A program made the position numbers and the translations under genes. Positions 18,546-30,100 of a stretch of 64,000 nucleotides of DNA are shown here, piece after piece. Within the stretch, counting starts at the first letter, position 1, and every line of letters starts with the position of its first letter. The notes beneath the pieces were generated by a model. It searched no databases. It had not been told where the DNA came from and saw only the letters and a list, made by a program, of their open reading frames with translations. Source of the stretch: Azoarcus sp. DD4 (GTDB lineage: Bacteria; Pseudomonadota; Gammaproteobacteria; Burkholderiales; Rhodocyclaceae); contig NZ_CP022958.1 in NCBI RefSeq assembly GCF_006496635.1, positions 2,108,001 through 2,172,000 of the forward strand, in the 5' to 3' direction.

Positions 18546-19619
18546 TCAGCCGCCGATGTAGGACATCTCGATCTTGCGTGCCTTGACGGTGGCAGCAGTG
18601 CGGATTTCGGAATAATGGTCATCGCGCCGCTGCCAGACGTGGGCGATGGCAGCGTCGATCCGGGTGTCGTCGGCACCTTCGCGGAGGAGGCTGCGCAGGT
18701 CGTGTCCCTGTTGTGCGAAGAGGCAGGTGTAGAGCTTGCCTTCGGTCGATAGCCGGATGCGGGTGCAGGTGCCGCAAAAGGCCTGGGTCACGGAAGAGAT
18801 CACGCCGATCTCGCCGGCACCGTCCTTGTAGCGCCAGCGCTCGGCAACCTCCCCTTCGTAGTTGGGATCGATGGCTTCGAGCGGAAACAGTCGGTCGATG
18901 CGGGCGACGACCTCGCGCGAGGGCAACACCTCGTCCATCTTCCAGCCGTTGCTGGAGCCCACATCCATGAACTCGATGAAACGCAGGATATGGCCGCTGC
19001 CGCGGAAATGGCGGGCCATGGCCTCGATGTCCTGGTCGTTGGTACCGCGCTTGACCACCATGTTCACCTTGATGGCGTCGAAGCCCGCGGCCTGCGCCGC
19101 GGCGATGCCTTCGAGGACGCGCTCGACCGGATAGTCTGCATCGTTCATGCGGCGGAAGGTGGCGTCGTCGAGTGCGTCCAGGCTGACGGTGACGCGATGC
19201 AGCCCCGCCGCACGCAGTCGCGCAGCGAGCTTGGGTAACAATACGCCGTTGGTGGTGAGCGTCAGTTCCACGCAATCGAGCGTCGCCAGCATTTCGACCA
19301 GGCGTTCGATGTCCTTGCGCAGCAGGGGTTCACCGCCGGTGATGCGGATCTTGCGCACGCCGCGGGCGACGAAAAGCCGGGCGACGCGCAGGATTTCCTC
19401 GAAGCTGAGCAATTGCGTGCGCGGCAGGAAAGGGTAATCCTTGTCGAAGATTTCGCGCGGCATGCAGTATACACAGCGGAAATTGCAGCGATCGGTAACC
19501 GAGATGCGCAGGTCGCGCACATTGCGGCCGCGCGTGTCCGCGAGTGGCAGGCCGGCGGCCGGCGCCGGCGGAAACTCCGCGGTCGCCACAGGGGTGGCGC
19601 GGATGGGGATGACCTTCAT
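18546..19619 (-). CDS. moaA: GTP 3',8-cyclase MoaA
   Basis: Radical-SAM enzyme for the first step of molybdenum cofactor synthesis, converting GTP to 3',8-cyclo-GTP. The SAM cluster motif C-x3-C-x2-C is in SVTDRCNFRCVYCMPRE, and the second C-terminal 4Fe-4S cluster is in FCGTCTRIRLSTEGKLYTCL. The required C-terminal double glycine ends the protein (EMSYIGG). 357 residues; an N-terminal extension of about 35 residues precedes the core. Its start lies about 290 bp from the small hypothetical gene on the opposite strand. Confidence 0.96.
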   Translation of the reverse strand: MKVIPIRATPVATAEFPPAPAAGLPLADTRGRNVRDLRISVTDRCNFRCVYCMPREIFDKDYPFLPRTQLLSFEEILRVARLFVARGVRKIRITGGEPLLRKDIERLVEMLATLDCVELTLTTNGVLLPKLAARLRAAGLHRVTVSLDALDDATFRRMNDADYPVERVLEGIAAAQAAGFDAIKVNMVVKRGTNDQDIEAMARHFRGSGHILRFIEFMDVGSSNGWKMDEVLPSREVVARIDRLFPLEAIDPNYEGEVAERWRYKDGAGEIGVISSVTQAFCGTCTRIRLSTEGKLYTCLFAQQGHDLRSLLREGADDTRIDAAIAHVWQRRDDHYSEIRTAATVKARKIEMSYIGG

Positions 19620-19911
19620 CGTGTGGGGCTGCCGTATTCGTTTGAAGCATTATCGGCATGGTCGGCCGGACCATGCCTTGTCTGCGATCAAGTTGCGGAT
19701 GTCGCACTCGTTTGATCCGATTATCGGTAGAGCGTTGCGGCGAGGCAAGGCCGTCGGCACCGGCGAATTTTCCGCAACGAACGTGAAGCCAATCACAGCT
19801 GTCGGGCTACGCATCGGCAAAATCGAAACGGGGCGGAACACTGGATGGAAGTCGGAGACTAACGGAACAGAGTGTTCTGAAAGATAAGAAGAAATTATGG
19901 AGACGCGAATC

Positions 19912-20187
19912 ATGTCCATATCACGAAAGACCGATGCGGAAGCCCTGTTTCAACGCTTTCCGCACCTTCGCGCCATTGACGAGGAATGGGGTACGCGTGG
20001 CTGTCGGATGCGGCTGATGAAGCTGATGAACGATACCCGGGGCGGCAGTCGGGCGGGTTTTCCGGCGGAGCATGCGCGGACCATCATGCTGCTGCTGCTC
20101 GAACACGACCGGCTCTATCCGCAGTATGAGGAAGACGCCGCATTGCCGATGTGGGGCGAGGATCACCTGCGGCGCTACGGGCGCTGA
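19912..20187 (+). CDS. Small hypothetical protein
   Basis: 91-residue soluble protein with no recognised domain. It contains two predicted amphipathic helices (DAEALFQRFPHLRAID and ARTIMLLLLEHDRLYPQYEE), one Cys, and a mixed-charge C-terminus (WGEDHLRRYGR). The ATG at 19912 is preceded by GGAG with suitable spacing; the in-frame ATG at 19897 would add five residues with a weaker ribosome site. Nothing around it (moaA, Lon-like protease) suggests a role. Codon use matches its neighbours, so it is probably real. Confidence 0.65.
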   Translation: MSISRKTDAEALFQRFPHLRAIDEEWGTRGCRMRLMKLMNDTRGGSRAGFPAEHARTIMLLLLEHDRLYPQYEEDAALPMWGEDHLRRYGR

Positions 20188-20298
20188 AGGCCTGTACCGG
20201 GCTTGCCCGCCGGGACGCTTGCGGTAAAGATGTCGGGGAGCAGGGGCCGAACGCGCCTGCTCCCCGATTCATTTTCGGCTTCCGGAGAAGAACACATA

Positions 20299-22719
20299 AT
20301 GGCCGACGCCACACCCCTGTCCGCTGACCTGCTGCGGACGCGCTGCAATCCCGATCAATTCGATTTCGATACCACCGAAACCCTGGAAGGCCACGCCGGC
20401 GACCTTGGCCAGACACGCGCCATGGAAGCGCTGCGCTTCGGCCTTTCCATAGGGCATTCGGATTATCACGTCTTCGTCCTCGGCGAGGCCGGCAGCGGCA
20501 AGCACGCCACCACTTTCCGCCTGCTGCGCGAACGCGCCGCAACCGAGCCGGTGCCGCCGGACCTGTGCTATCTCCACAACTTTGACGAAACCCTCCGTCC
20601 CCGTCTGCTGACGCTGCCTGCTGGTCGGGGGGCCGCCTTGCGTACCGACATGCAGGTCTTCATCCGCGAACTGGGGCCGGCGATCGACGCAGCACTCGGC
20701 CACGAAACTCACACCGAGCGCATCGAGGCGTTGCAGAACTCCCACAAGGCGCGTGAAGAGGCTGCGCTGCGCGAACTCGGCGAAGGTTGTGCCGCAGAGG
20801 GTATTTCCCTGCTGCAGACCCAGGACGGCTTCGTGTTTGCCCCGTCGCGCGACGGCGAGGCCTTGTCGCCGGAAGCCTTCGAGGCCTTGCCCGAGACCGA
20901 GCGTGAAGCGATAGAGGCGCGTGTCGAGGCCTGGAGCGACAAGCTGGAGGCGCTGCTCAACGAATTTCCTGGCTGGCGCAAGGCCCTGCGTGAATCCATC
21001 GTCCGCGCGGAGCATGAGGTGCTTTCGCCGGCCATCGCCCACCTGATGCGCGAGATGCGCGAGCGCCATGTCGATCTGCCAGAAGTGCTGCGCTTCTTCG
21101 ATGCGGTTGCGCGCGATGTGCTGGACAGCGCAGCCAACAGCGTGCTGTTCGAGGAGGAAGAGGACGAAACGACCGATACCGAGGAAAACGCCCGTTTCAG
21201 CCGTTACCAGGTGAAGCTGCTGGTCGATCACGCAGCCTCGCAGGGGGCTCCGATCGTGTTCGAGAACAATCCGGGCTACGGCAACCTCATCGGTCGTATC
21301 GAGCACCTGATGCAGCAGGGCGTGCAGGTCAGTCACTTCAACCTGATCCGAGCCGGCGCGCTGCACCGCGCGAATGGCGGCTATCTGGTGGTCGATGCAG
21401 AGCGTTTGCTGACCCAGCCCTTCGCCTGGGAAGGACTCAAGCGCAGCCTGCGCTCGGGCGAGATCCGTATCGAGCCGCCGGCGGAGGCGCAGGGCTGGAG
21501 CGGCTCGCTGACGCTGGAGCCAGAGGCGGTGCCTTGTGCGCTCAAGGTCGTGATGATAGGTGACCGCGACATCTACTACATGCTGATGGAGCACGATCCG
21601 GACTTTGCCGAACTCTTCAAGGTGGCGGCGGATTTCGACGATGACCTGCCCCGCACGCCGGAGAACGAGTTCCAGTATGCCCGGCTGCTGGCGATGCTGG
21701 CGCGAGGCGCCAACCTGCTGCCGCTGGATCGCGGTGCGGTGGCCCGCCTGGTGGAGGAGGGTGCTCGCTTCGCCGAGGATGCAGGGCGCTTGTCCTTGCA
21801 GACGCGCAGCTTGGCCGATCTGATGCGCGAGGCAGACCACTTTGCCCGCGAGGCCGCCTGCGACCGTGTCGGCCGCGAGCAGGTGGAGGCCGCGCTTGCC
21901 GCCCGCGTCCGTCGCAGCGGGCGTTACCCCGAGCGGGTACGGCAGTCCATGCTCGAGGGCACCACGCTGATCAGCACCACCGGCGCGCGTGCCGGGCAGA
22001 TCAATGGTCTGGTGGTGATCGAGCTTGCCGGCGAGCGCTTTGGCCATCCGGTGCGGATTTCCGCCACGGTGCGGCTGGGCGAGGGCGATGTGGTCGACAT
22101 CGAACGCGAGGCCGATCTGGGTGGTGCGATCCACTCCAAGGGCGTGCTGATCCTGTCGGCCTTCCTGGCAGCGCGCTATGCGCGTCATCAGCCACTGTCG
22201 CTGTCGGCCAGCCTTGTATTCGAGCAATCCTATGCGCCGGTGGAAGGCGATTCGGCCTCGCTTGCCGAACTCTGCGCGTTGCTGTCGGCGCTGACGCAGC
22301 TGCCCATCGAACAGCGTCTGGCGATCACCGGGTCGGTGAACCAGTTCGGTGAAGTGCAGGTCATCGGCGGCGTAAACGAAAAAATCGAAGGCTACTTCGA
22401 CCTGTGCGCAGCGCGCGGTCTGGACGGCAGTCACGGGGTGGTGATTCCGGCGGCGAGTGTGCGCCATCTGATGCTGCGTGAGGACGTGGTCGATGCGGCG
22501 AGGGCGGGGCGCTTCCATATCTACCCGGTCAACACCGTGGACGAGGCGATGACGGTGCTTACCGGCGTGCCGGCCGGCGAGCCGGATGCCAAGGGGGCAA
22601 TGCCACGTGGTTCGCTCAACTACAAGGTGGCGGCCGTGTTGGCCGACATGACGGCGGCGCGTCACGCCTTTGCCGACGGCGAGCCGGCTTCGCGGCGCAA
22701 GCGGCGGCGCACGCATTGA
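20299..22719 (+). CDS. Lon-related AAA+ protease (LonB/YcbZ-like)
   Basis: 806-residue ATP-dependent serine protease of the Lon-like family with an AAA_32-type N-terminal ATPase half and a C-terminal S16 peptidase domain. The P-loop is VLGEAGSGKHATT, an unusual form with His where Ser/Thr is common just after the Lys. The catalytic Ser lies in VEGDSASLAELCAL and the catalytic Lys in IGGVNEKIEGYFDLC, the Lon dyad in correct order. A helical insert about residues 130-260 resembles the YcbZ arrangement. ATG 20299 is preceded by GGAGAAG. A bidirectional hairpin follows. Confidence 0.92.
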   Translation: MADATPLSADLLRTRCNPDQFDFDTTETLEGHAGDLGQTRAMEALRFGLSIGHSDYHVFVLGEAGSGKHATTFRLLRERAATEPVPPDLCYLHNFDETLRPRLLTLPAGRGAALRTDMQVFIRELGPAIDAALGHETHTERIEALQNSHKAREEAALRELGEGCAAEGISLLQTQDGFVFAPSRDGEALSPEAFEALPETEREAIEARVEAWSDKLEALLNEFPGWRKALRESIVRAEHEVLSPAIAHLMREMRERHVDLPEVLRFFDAVARDVLDSAANSVLFEEEEDETTDTEENARFSRYQVKLLVDHAASQGAPIVFENNPGYGNLIGRIEHLMQQGVQVSHFNLIRAGALHRANGGYLVVDAERLLTQPFAWEGLKRSLRSGEIRIEPPAEAQGWSGSLTLEPEAVPCALKVVMIGDRDIYYMLMEHDPDFAELFKVAADFDDDLPRTPENEFQYARLLAMLARGANLLPLDRGAVARLVEEGARFAEDAGRLSLQTRSLADLMREADHFAREAACDRVGREQVEAALAARVRRSGRYPERVRQSMLEGTTLISTTGARAGQINGLVVIELAGERFGHPVRISATVRLGEGDVVDIEREADLGGAIHSKGVLILSAFLAARYARHQPLSLSASLVFEQSYAPVEGDSASLAELCALLSALTQLPIEQRLAITGSVNQFGEVQVIGGVNEKIEGYFDLCAARGLDGSHGVVIPAASVRHLMLREDVVDAARAGRFHIYPVNTVDEAMTVLTGVPAGEPDAKGAMPRGSLNYKVAAVLADMTAARHAFADGEPASRRKRRRTH

Positions 22720-22782
22720 GTTGCTGCATCGGCCTGCGCGGCGCTTGCGCCGGCGGGCCGGTGATCTGACGCGGGAAAAGAA

Positions 22783-22813
22783 AAAGGCCGTGTTCCTCAT
22801 GAACACGGCCTTT
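22783..22813 (-). terminator. Intrinsic terminator for the tRNA-Asn pair (and Lon-like gene)
   Basis: Perfect 13-bp inverted repeat AAAGGCCGTGTTC / GAACACGGCCTTT with a 5-base loop. On the minus strand it is followed by a T-rich tract (TTTTTCTTTT), which fits termination of the tRNA transcript starting upstream at 23035. On the plus strand only three T follow, so it is a weaker stop for the protease gene. Confidence 0.85.
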
Positions 22814-22817
22814 AATT

Positions 22818-22893
22818 TGGCTCCCCGACCTGGGCTCGAACCAGGGACCTACGGATTAACAGTCCGGCGCTCTACCGACTGAGCTATCGGGGA
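22818..22893 (-). tRNA. tRNA-Asn (GUU), copy 1
   Basis: 76-nt cloverleaf with encoded CCA (TGG at 22818-22820 on the plus strand). Acceptor stem TCCCCGA pairs with TCGGGGA; D-arm AGCTCAGTCGGTAGAGC; anticodon loop CTGTTAA gives GUU (Asn); T-arm has GGTTCGAGCC. It is 66 bp downstream of a second, nearly identical tRNA-Asn and probably cotranscribed with it. Confidence 0.97.
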
Positions 22894-22959
22894 ATTGATG
22901 CTCGTTGTTGCTTTTACCGCTTGATGTCCGACCTTGTTGCTGTCGTACATCCAGATTTT

Positions 22960-23035
22960 TGGCTCCTCGACCTGGGCTCGAACCAGGGACCTACGGATTA
23001 ACAGTCCGGCGCTCTACCGACTGAGCTATCGAGGA
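22960..23035 (-). tRNA. tRNA-Asn (GUU), copy 2
   Basis: 76-nt tRNA with encoded CCA, anticodon GUU. It is identical to the copy at 22818-22893 except for one compensated acceptor-stem pair: TCCTCGA with TCGAGGA instead of TCCCCGA with TCGGGGA. The first gene of the tandem tRNA-Asn pair in transcription order. Confidence 0.97.
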
Positions 23036-23080
23036 ACAGAGCCGCGCATTCTAGGCATCGAGTCGCGGTTCGTCAAGAAA

Positions 23081-23113
23081 CCGGCGACGATTTTTTCAAG
23101 AAATCGTCGCCGG
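23081..23113 (-). terminator. Stem-loop terminator after the aminotransferase gene
   Basis: Perfect 13-bp inverted repeat CCGGCGACGATTT / AAATCGTCGCCGG with a 7-base loop, starting 10 bp past the aminotransferase stop on the minus strand. The following tract (TTTCTTG) is only moderately T-rich, so it may be an imperfect terminator. Confidence 0.7.
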
Positions 23114-23122
23114 CCGGATACG

Positions 23123-24331
23123 TCAGGCCTTGACCACGGCCGCGATCGCCTTGGCGACGTAGCCGATGTTCTTGGAGTTCAGCGCGGCCAGACAGATACG
23201 GCCGGTGGAGACCGCGTAGATGCCGAAGTCGGTCTTCAGCTTCTCGACCTGGGCGGCGCTGAGGCCGGTGTAGGAGAACATACCGCGCTGCTTGATGACG
23301 AAGGAGAAGTCCTGCGCCACGCCTTCGGCCTTGAGCTGCTCGACCAGGCCGGTACGCATGGCGCGGATACGGTCGCGCATGCCGGCGAGCTCGTCTTCCC
23401 ACTGCTGGCGCAGTTCGGCGGAGTTCAGCACTGCGGCCACGATCGCGCCACCGTGGATCGGCGGGTTGGAGTAGTTGGTACGGATCACGCGCTTGACCTG
23501 CGACAGTACGCGGGCGGATTCGTCCTTGCTGGCGGTGACGATGGAGAGCGCGCCGACGCGTTCGCCGTAGAGCGAGAAGCTCTTCGAGAACGAGCTGGAG
23601 ACGAAGAACTGCAGGCCGCTGGCCGAGAAGGCACGCACCGCCACCGCGTCGGCGTCGATGCCGTCGGCGAAGCCCTGGTAGGCCATGTCGAGGAAGGGCA
23701 CCAGGCCGCGGGTGCGGCAGGCCGCAACCACTTCATCCCACTGGGCGTCGCTGAGGTCGGCGCCGGTCGGGTTGTGGCAGCAGGCGTGCAGCACGATGAT
23801 CGAGCCGGCGGGCAGGCTTTCCAGCGTGGCCTTCATGCCGGCGAAGTTGACGCCGCGGGTGGCCGCGTCGTAGTACGGATAGGTTTCGACCGGGAAACCG
23901 GCGGATTCGAACAGCGCGCGGTGGTTTTCCCAGCTCGGGTCGGAGATATACACGCTGGCGCCGGGCAGCAGGCGCTTGAGGTAGTCGGCGCCGACCTTGA
24001 GCGCGCCGGTGCCGCCGAGCGCTTCGACGGTGACGACCTGGCCGTTGGCGATGAGTGCGGAATCCTTGCCCAGGAGCAGGTTCTGCACCGCGTTGTTGTA
24101 GGCGGCGGGGCCTTCGATCGGCTGGTAGCCGCGCGGCGGCATGGCTTCCAGGCGGGCCTTCTCGGCAGCGCGAACGGCAGCCAGCAGCGGGATCTTGCCG
24201 TTGTCGTCGTAGTAGACGCCGACGCCGAGGTTCACCTTTTCGGCACGGGTGTCGGCGGCGAAGGCCTCGTTGAGGCCGAGGATCGGGTCACGGGGCGCCA
24301 GTTCGACGGCGGCGAAGATCGATGCGGACAT
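23123..24331 (-). CDS. Class I aminotransferase (aspartate/aromatic amino acid type)
   Basis: 402-residue PLP-dependent transaminase of the AspC/TyrB subgroup. Begins MSASIFAAVELAPRDPILGL, typical of that group, with GVGVYYDDNGKIPLL, the substrate region LHACCHNPTGADLSD, the PLP-lysine in FVSSSFSKSFSLYGERVG and the conserved Arg in RTNYSNPPIHGG plus the C-terminal STGRICLAAL. ATG 24331 has GGAG upstream. It diverges from uvrB. Whether aspartate or aromatic substrates dominate cannot be settled by eye; tyrB-like annotation is common in relatives. Confidence 0.93.
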   Translation of the reverse strand: MSASIFAAVELAPRDPILGLNEAFAADTRAEKVNLGVGVYYDDNGKIPLLAAVRAAEKARLEAMPPRGYQPIEGPAAYNNAVQNLLLGKDSALIANGQVVTVEALGGTGALKVGADYLKRLLPGASVYISDPSWENHRALFESAGFPVETYPYYDAATRGVNFAGMKATLESLPAGSIIVLHACCHNPTGADLSDAQWDEVVAACRTRGLVPFLDMAYQGFADGIDADAVAVRAFSASGLQFFVSSSFSKSFSLYGERVGALSIVTASKDESARVLSQVKRVIRTNYSNPPIHGGAIVAAVLNSAELRQQWEDELAGMRDRIRAMRTGLVEQLKAEGVAQDFSFVIKQRGMFSYTGLSAAQVEKLKTDFGIYAVSTGRICLAALNSKNIGYVAKAIAAVVKA

Positions 24332-24473
24332 GAAGACTCCAGTTGCGCTAGCGGTTCTGTCGCACCCGGCGCGGCGATCTGCCGTGCCTTGCGGCGCGAT
24401 TTGGGAAATAATCGATGTTTCGTTCGCCCGGCCCACACGGTGAAGGCGCTTGAAACAAGGCGGAAATTCTAGC

Positions 24474-26546
<2,073 letters not shown>

Positions 26547-26558
26547 GGAGGCGAAGGA

Positions 26559-27023
26559 GTGAAACGGGTTTTGTTCGTGTGCACGGGGAACATATGCCGA
26601 TCGCCCACTGCGGAGGGCGTGGCGCAGCATTTCATCCAGCGCGGCAAGCTCGACGGCATGGTCGAGGTCGATTCCGCTGGCACGCACGGCTATCACGCCG
26701 GTGAGGCGCCGGACCCGCGTTCCGTCAAGGCGGCGGCGCGGCGCGGCTACGACCTCAGCCGCTTGCGCGCGCGCAAGCTCGATGCTGGCGATTTCCAGCG
26801 CTTCGACCTGCTGCTGGCAATGGATCGCGGTCATCTGGAACTGATGACCCGTGCCTGTCCGGAGGTCTACAGGCCCAAGCTGGCGCTTTTTCTCGACTAC
26901 GCGCCCCTGGCGGAGTTTGACGAGGTACCGGACCCGTACTATGGCGGTCCCCAGGGTTTCGAGGCGGTGCTCGACCTGTGCGAAAGCGGCGTCGGAGGCC
27001 TGCTGGACAGGCTGGTACGCTGA
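26559..27023 (+). CDS. Low-molecular-weight protein tyrosine phosphatase
   Basis: 154-residue LMW-PTP. The active site C-x5-R-S is at the N-terminus (VLFVCTGNICRSPTAEG), and the catalytic acid loop is DEVPDPYYGG near residue 125. Members dephosphorylate protein tyrosine, often partnering BY-kinases for exopolysaccharide export, but none is nearby here; the gene simply follows uvrB, as in several betaproteobacteria. Start ATG 26559 with GGAGG-type site (GGCGAAGGAGTG). A strong bidirectional terminator follows. Confidence 0.95.
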   Translation: MKRVLFVCTGNICRSPTAEGVAQHFIQRGKLDGMVEVDSAGTHGYHAGEAPDPRSVKAAARRGYDLSRLRARKLDAGDFQRFDLLLAMDRGHLELMTRACPEVYRPKLALFLDYAPLAEFDEVPDPYYGGPQGFEAVLDLCESGVGGLLDRLVR

Positions 27024-27052
27024 GCTCGATCACGGCAGCGCTGACGTAATGG

Positions 27053-27080
27053 AAAAGGCCACCCCGCGGGGTGGCCTTTT
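27053..27080. terminator. Bidirectional intrinsic terminator between phosphatase gene and rne
   Basis: GC-rich hairpin GGCCACCCC-GC-GGGGTGGCC flanked by AAAA on the left and TTTT on the right, so it can terminate both the uvrB-phosphatase transcript (plus) and the rne transcript (minus). Confidence 0.9.
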
Positions 27081-27105
27081 CCTTTCGGCACTTTCGCGCC
27101 TTGCC

Positions 27106-30100
27106 TTACTTACGGGTTTCGACCTGCTGCAGCGGTTCGCTGGCGACTACGGCCACCGGGCGCGGCTTGCGGCCGATATGCTGGGGCTGCTCGGGCGCGC
27201 CGGTGCCGAAGCTGGCCAGCTTGTCGCGGTTGGTCTCGATCAGTACCAGGCCGCTGTCAGCCAGTGCGGGGCCGAGATCGATCGGCGTGCTGGTGGCCGG
27301 TGGCTGCGGCGCAGCGGGACGGGTAGTGGTCGTTTCGACTTCCATGGCCTGGGTTTCCGTCCCGACCACCGCAACTGGTGCCGGTTCGGCAACGATAGTC
27401 TCTGCCACGGCGGCCTCAGCGCTGGCGACTTCAACTGCGACCGGTTCGGCCGAGGTGGCCGGCTGAGCTTCGATTGCAGGAGCTTCTACAGGCGCACTCG
27501 ATGCGACCGCTTCCTCGGCGGCAACAGCCACCACGACGACCTCCGATGCGGCAGGCTCGGCAGCCGACGGCAGGTCTTGCTGCGTGCTGACACTGACCGG
27601 CAACGGTGCCGCTTCGACCACGGTCTCGACCGTCGTGACGGAGGTCGCGGGGACAGGCAGTTCGGCGGCAACTTCCTCAGTGACCGCTGCCGGTTCGGCC
27701 AGCACAACCTGCTCGTGGAGCGGCTCGGTCGGTTCGACAGCCGGCTCCGCGGGCGCTTCCGCGACGGCGACAGCCTCGACCGCGGGAGCGGCCGGCGATG
27801 CCACAACTTCGTCGACGACCTCGGCGACAACTTCGGCGGACGACGGCTCGGCGACTGCGCCGGCTTCGGTCACTTGCTCGCCGGCGGCGTCCGGACCGCG
27901 GCGGTCGCGGCGGCCACGGCCGCGGCGACGGCGTTTCTCCGGGGTTCCGCTGTCGAGCGATGCCTCATCTTGCGTGGACGGAGCCGTCACGGTTTCGGCA
28001 GCGGACACGATCAGCTCTGCCGGCACGGCGGCGACAGCCACATCGGACACTGCTTCGATGACCTTGTCGGCCGGCTTCTCGGCAGCTTCTTCGCCGCGTC
28101 CGGCGCCCCGCTGGCCGCGGCCGCGATTGCGACCGCCTTCGCCGCGTTCTGTACGCTCGCCGCGTTCTGTACGCTCCTGAGACTGGCGCTGGGGCTTCTC
28201 ACGCTCGACGCCCTCGGCGCGTTCGCCACGTTCACTGCGGCCGGTGCGACCGCCTTCGGTGCGCTGCGCTGCGCTCTCTTCACGTTCGCCACGATCCGGC
28301 CGTTCGCCGCGTTGGCCTTCGCGGCGGTTGCGGTTGCCGTTGCCACGACGGTTGTCGGTGCTGCGTTCGCTGCGGCCGCGGCCTTCACGGCGTGTGGGTG
28401 TTTCCGGCGTAGCCGGGGTCTCCGGTGCGGCGGCGGGTTCGCTGCGGAACCAGCTGAGAATGGTCTCGATCAGGCCGCGACGCGGAGCAGTTGTGGCGGC
28501 GGGCGCAGCCGCTTCGGCACGATGCTCGACGATGGGGGCTGGCTGCTCGGGCGCGATGCCCTTGACGGCGGCTTCCTGGCGGGCCGGCTTTTCGCCATCC
28601 TTGGTCGGCAGGCGCGGTTCCTCGTCGGCGGGCTTTTGCACCATCTGGTAGCTGGCCAGCGCGATGTCCTCGAGGTTGAGCTGGTCGTGACGCAGGCGGA
28701 TGATCTCGTGCTGCGGCGTCTCCAGATGGCGGTTGGGGACGATGATCAGCTGCACCTTGTGGCGCATCTCGATGCGCGCGATGTCGACCCGCTTCTCGTT
28801 GAGCAGGAAAGTGGCGACATCGACCGGCACCTGCAGGTGCACCGCGCCGGTGTTTTCCTTCATCGCCTCTTCTTCGAGGATGCGCACGATGTGCAGCGCC
28901 GAGGATTCGGTGCTGCGGATGTGGCCGGTGCCGTTGCAGCGCGGGCAGGGGATGTAGCTGGTCTCGGCAAGCGCCGGACGCAGGCGCTGGCGCGACAGTT
29001 CGAGCAGGCCGAAGCGGCTGATCTTGCCGGTCTGCACGCGAGCGCGGTCGTGGCGCAGCGCGTCGCGCAGGCGGTTCTCGACTTCGCGCTGGTTCTTTTG
29101 CGACTCCATGTCGATGAAGTCGATGACGATCAGGCCGCCGAGGTCGCGCAGGCGCAGCTGGCGGGCGATTTCGTCGGCCGCTTCGAGGTTGGTGCGGAAG
29201 GCGGTTTCCTCGATGTCGGCGCCCTTGGTGGCGCGGCCGGAGTTCACGTCGATCGACACCAGCGCTTCGGTGTGGTCGATGACCACGGCGCCGCCCGAGG
29301 GCAGGCCGACCTGGCGCGAGTAGGCCGATTCGATCTGGTGCTCGATCTGGAAGCGCGAGAACAGCGGCACGTCGTCCTGGTAACGCTTGACCCGGTTGAC
29401 GTTGCCCGGCATGACGTGGGCCATGAACTGGCGCGCCTGCTCATAGATGTCGTCGGTGTCGATCAGGATCTCGCCGATTTCCGGCTGGAAATAGTCGCGG
29501 ATGGCACGGATGACCAGGCTGCCTTCCTGATAGATCAGGAAAGCGCCCGACTGGCTGGTGGCAGCGCCCTCGATCGCGGTCCACAACTGCAGCAGGTAGT
29601 TGAGATCCCACTGCAGCTCTTCGGCGTTGCGGCCGATGGCGGCGGTACGCGCGATCAGGCTCATGCCTCCCGGTACTTCGAGCTGGTCCATGACGTCGCG
29701 CAGTTCGGCGCGCTCGTCACCCTCGACGCGGCGCGACACGCCACCGCCACGGGGGTTGTTGGGCATCAGCACCAGATAGCGGCCGGCCAGCGAGATGTAG
29801 GTGGTGAGCGCCGCACCCTTGTTGCCGCGCTCGTCCTTCTCGACCTGGACGATGAGTTCCTGGCCCTCGCGCAAGGCTTCCTTGATGCTCGCCTTGCCGG
29901 CGTCTACGCCGGGCTGGAAATAGGAGCGGGAGATTTCCTTGAAGGGAAGGAAACCGTGGCGCTCGGCGCCGTAATCCACGAAAGCGGCTTCGAGGCTGGG
30001 CTCGATTCGGGTGATGACCGCCTTGTAGATGTTGCTCTTGCGTTGTTCTTTTGCGGCCGATTCGATATCGAGATCGATCAGTTTCTGACCGTCTACGATT

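Noticed and set aside
20269..22806. 845-codon minus-strand frame opposite the Lon-like gene
   Set aside because: No motifs; the plus strand holds an intact AAA+/S16 protease.
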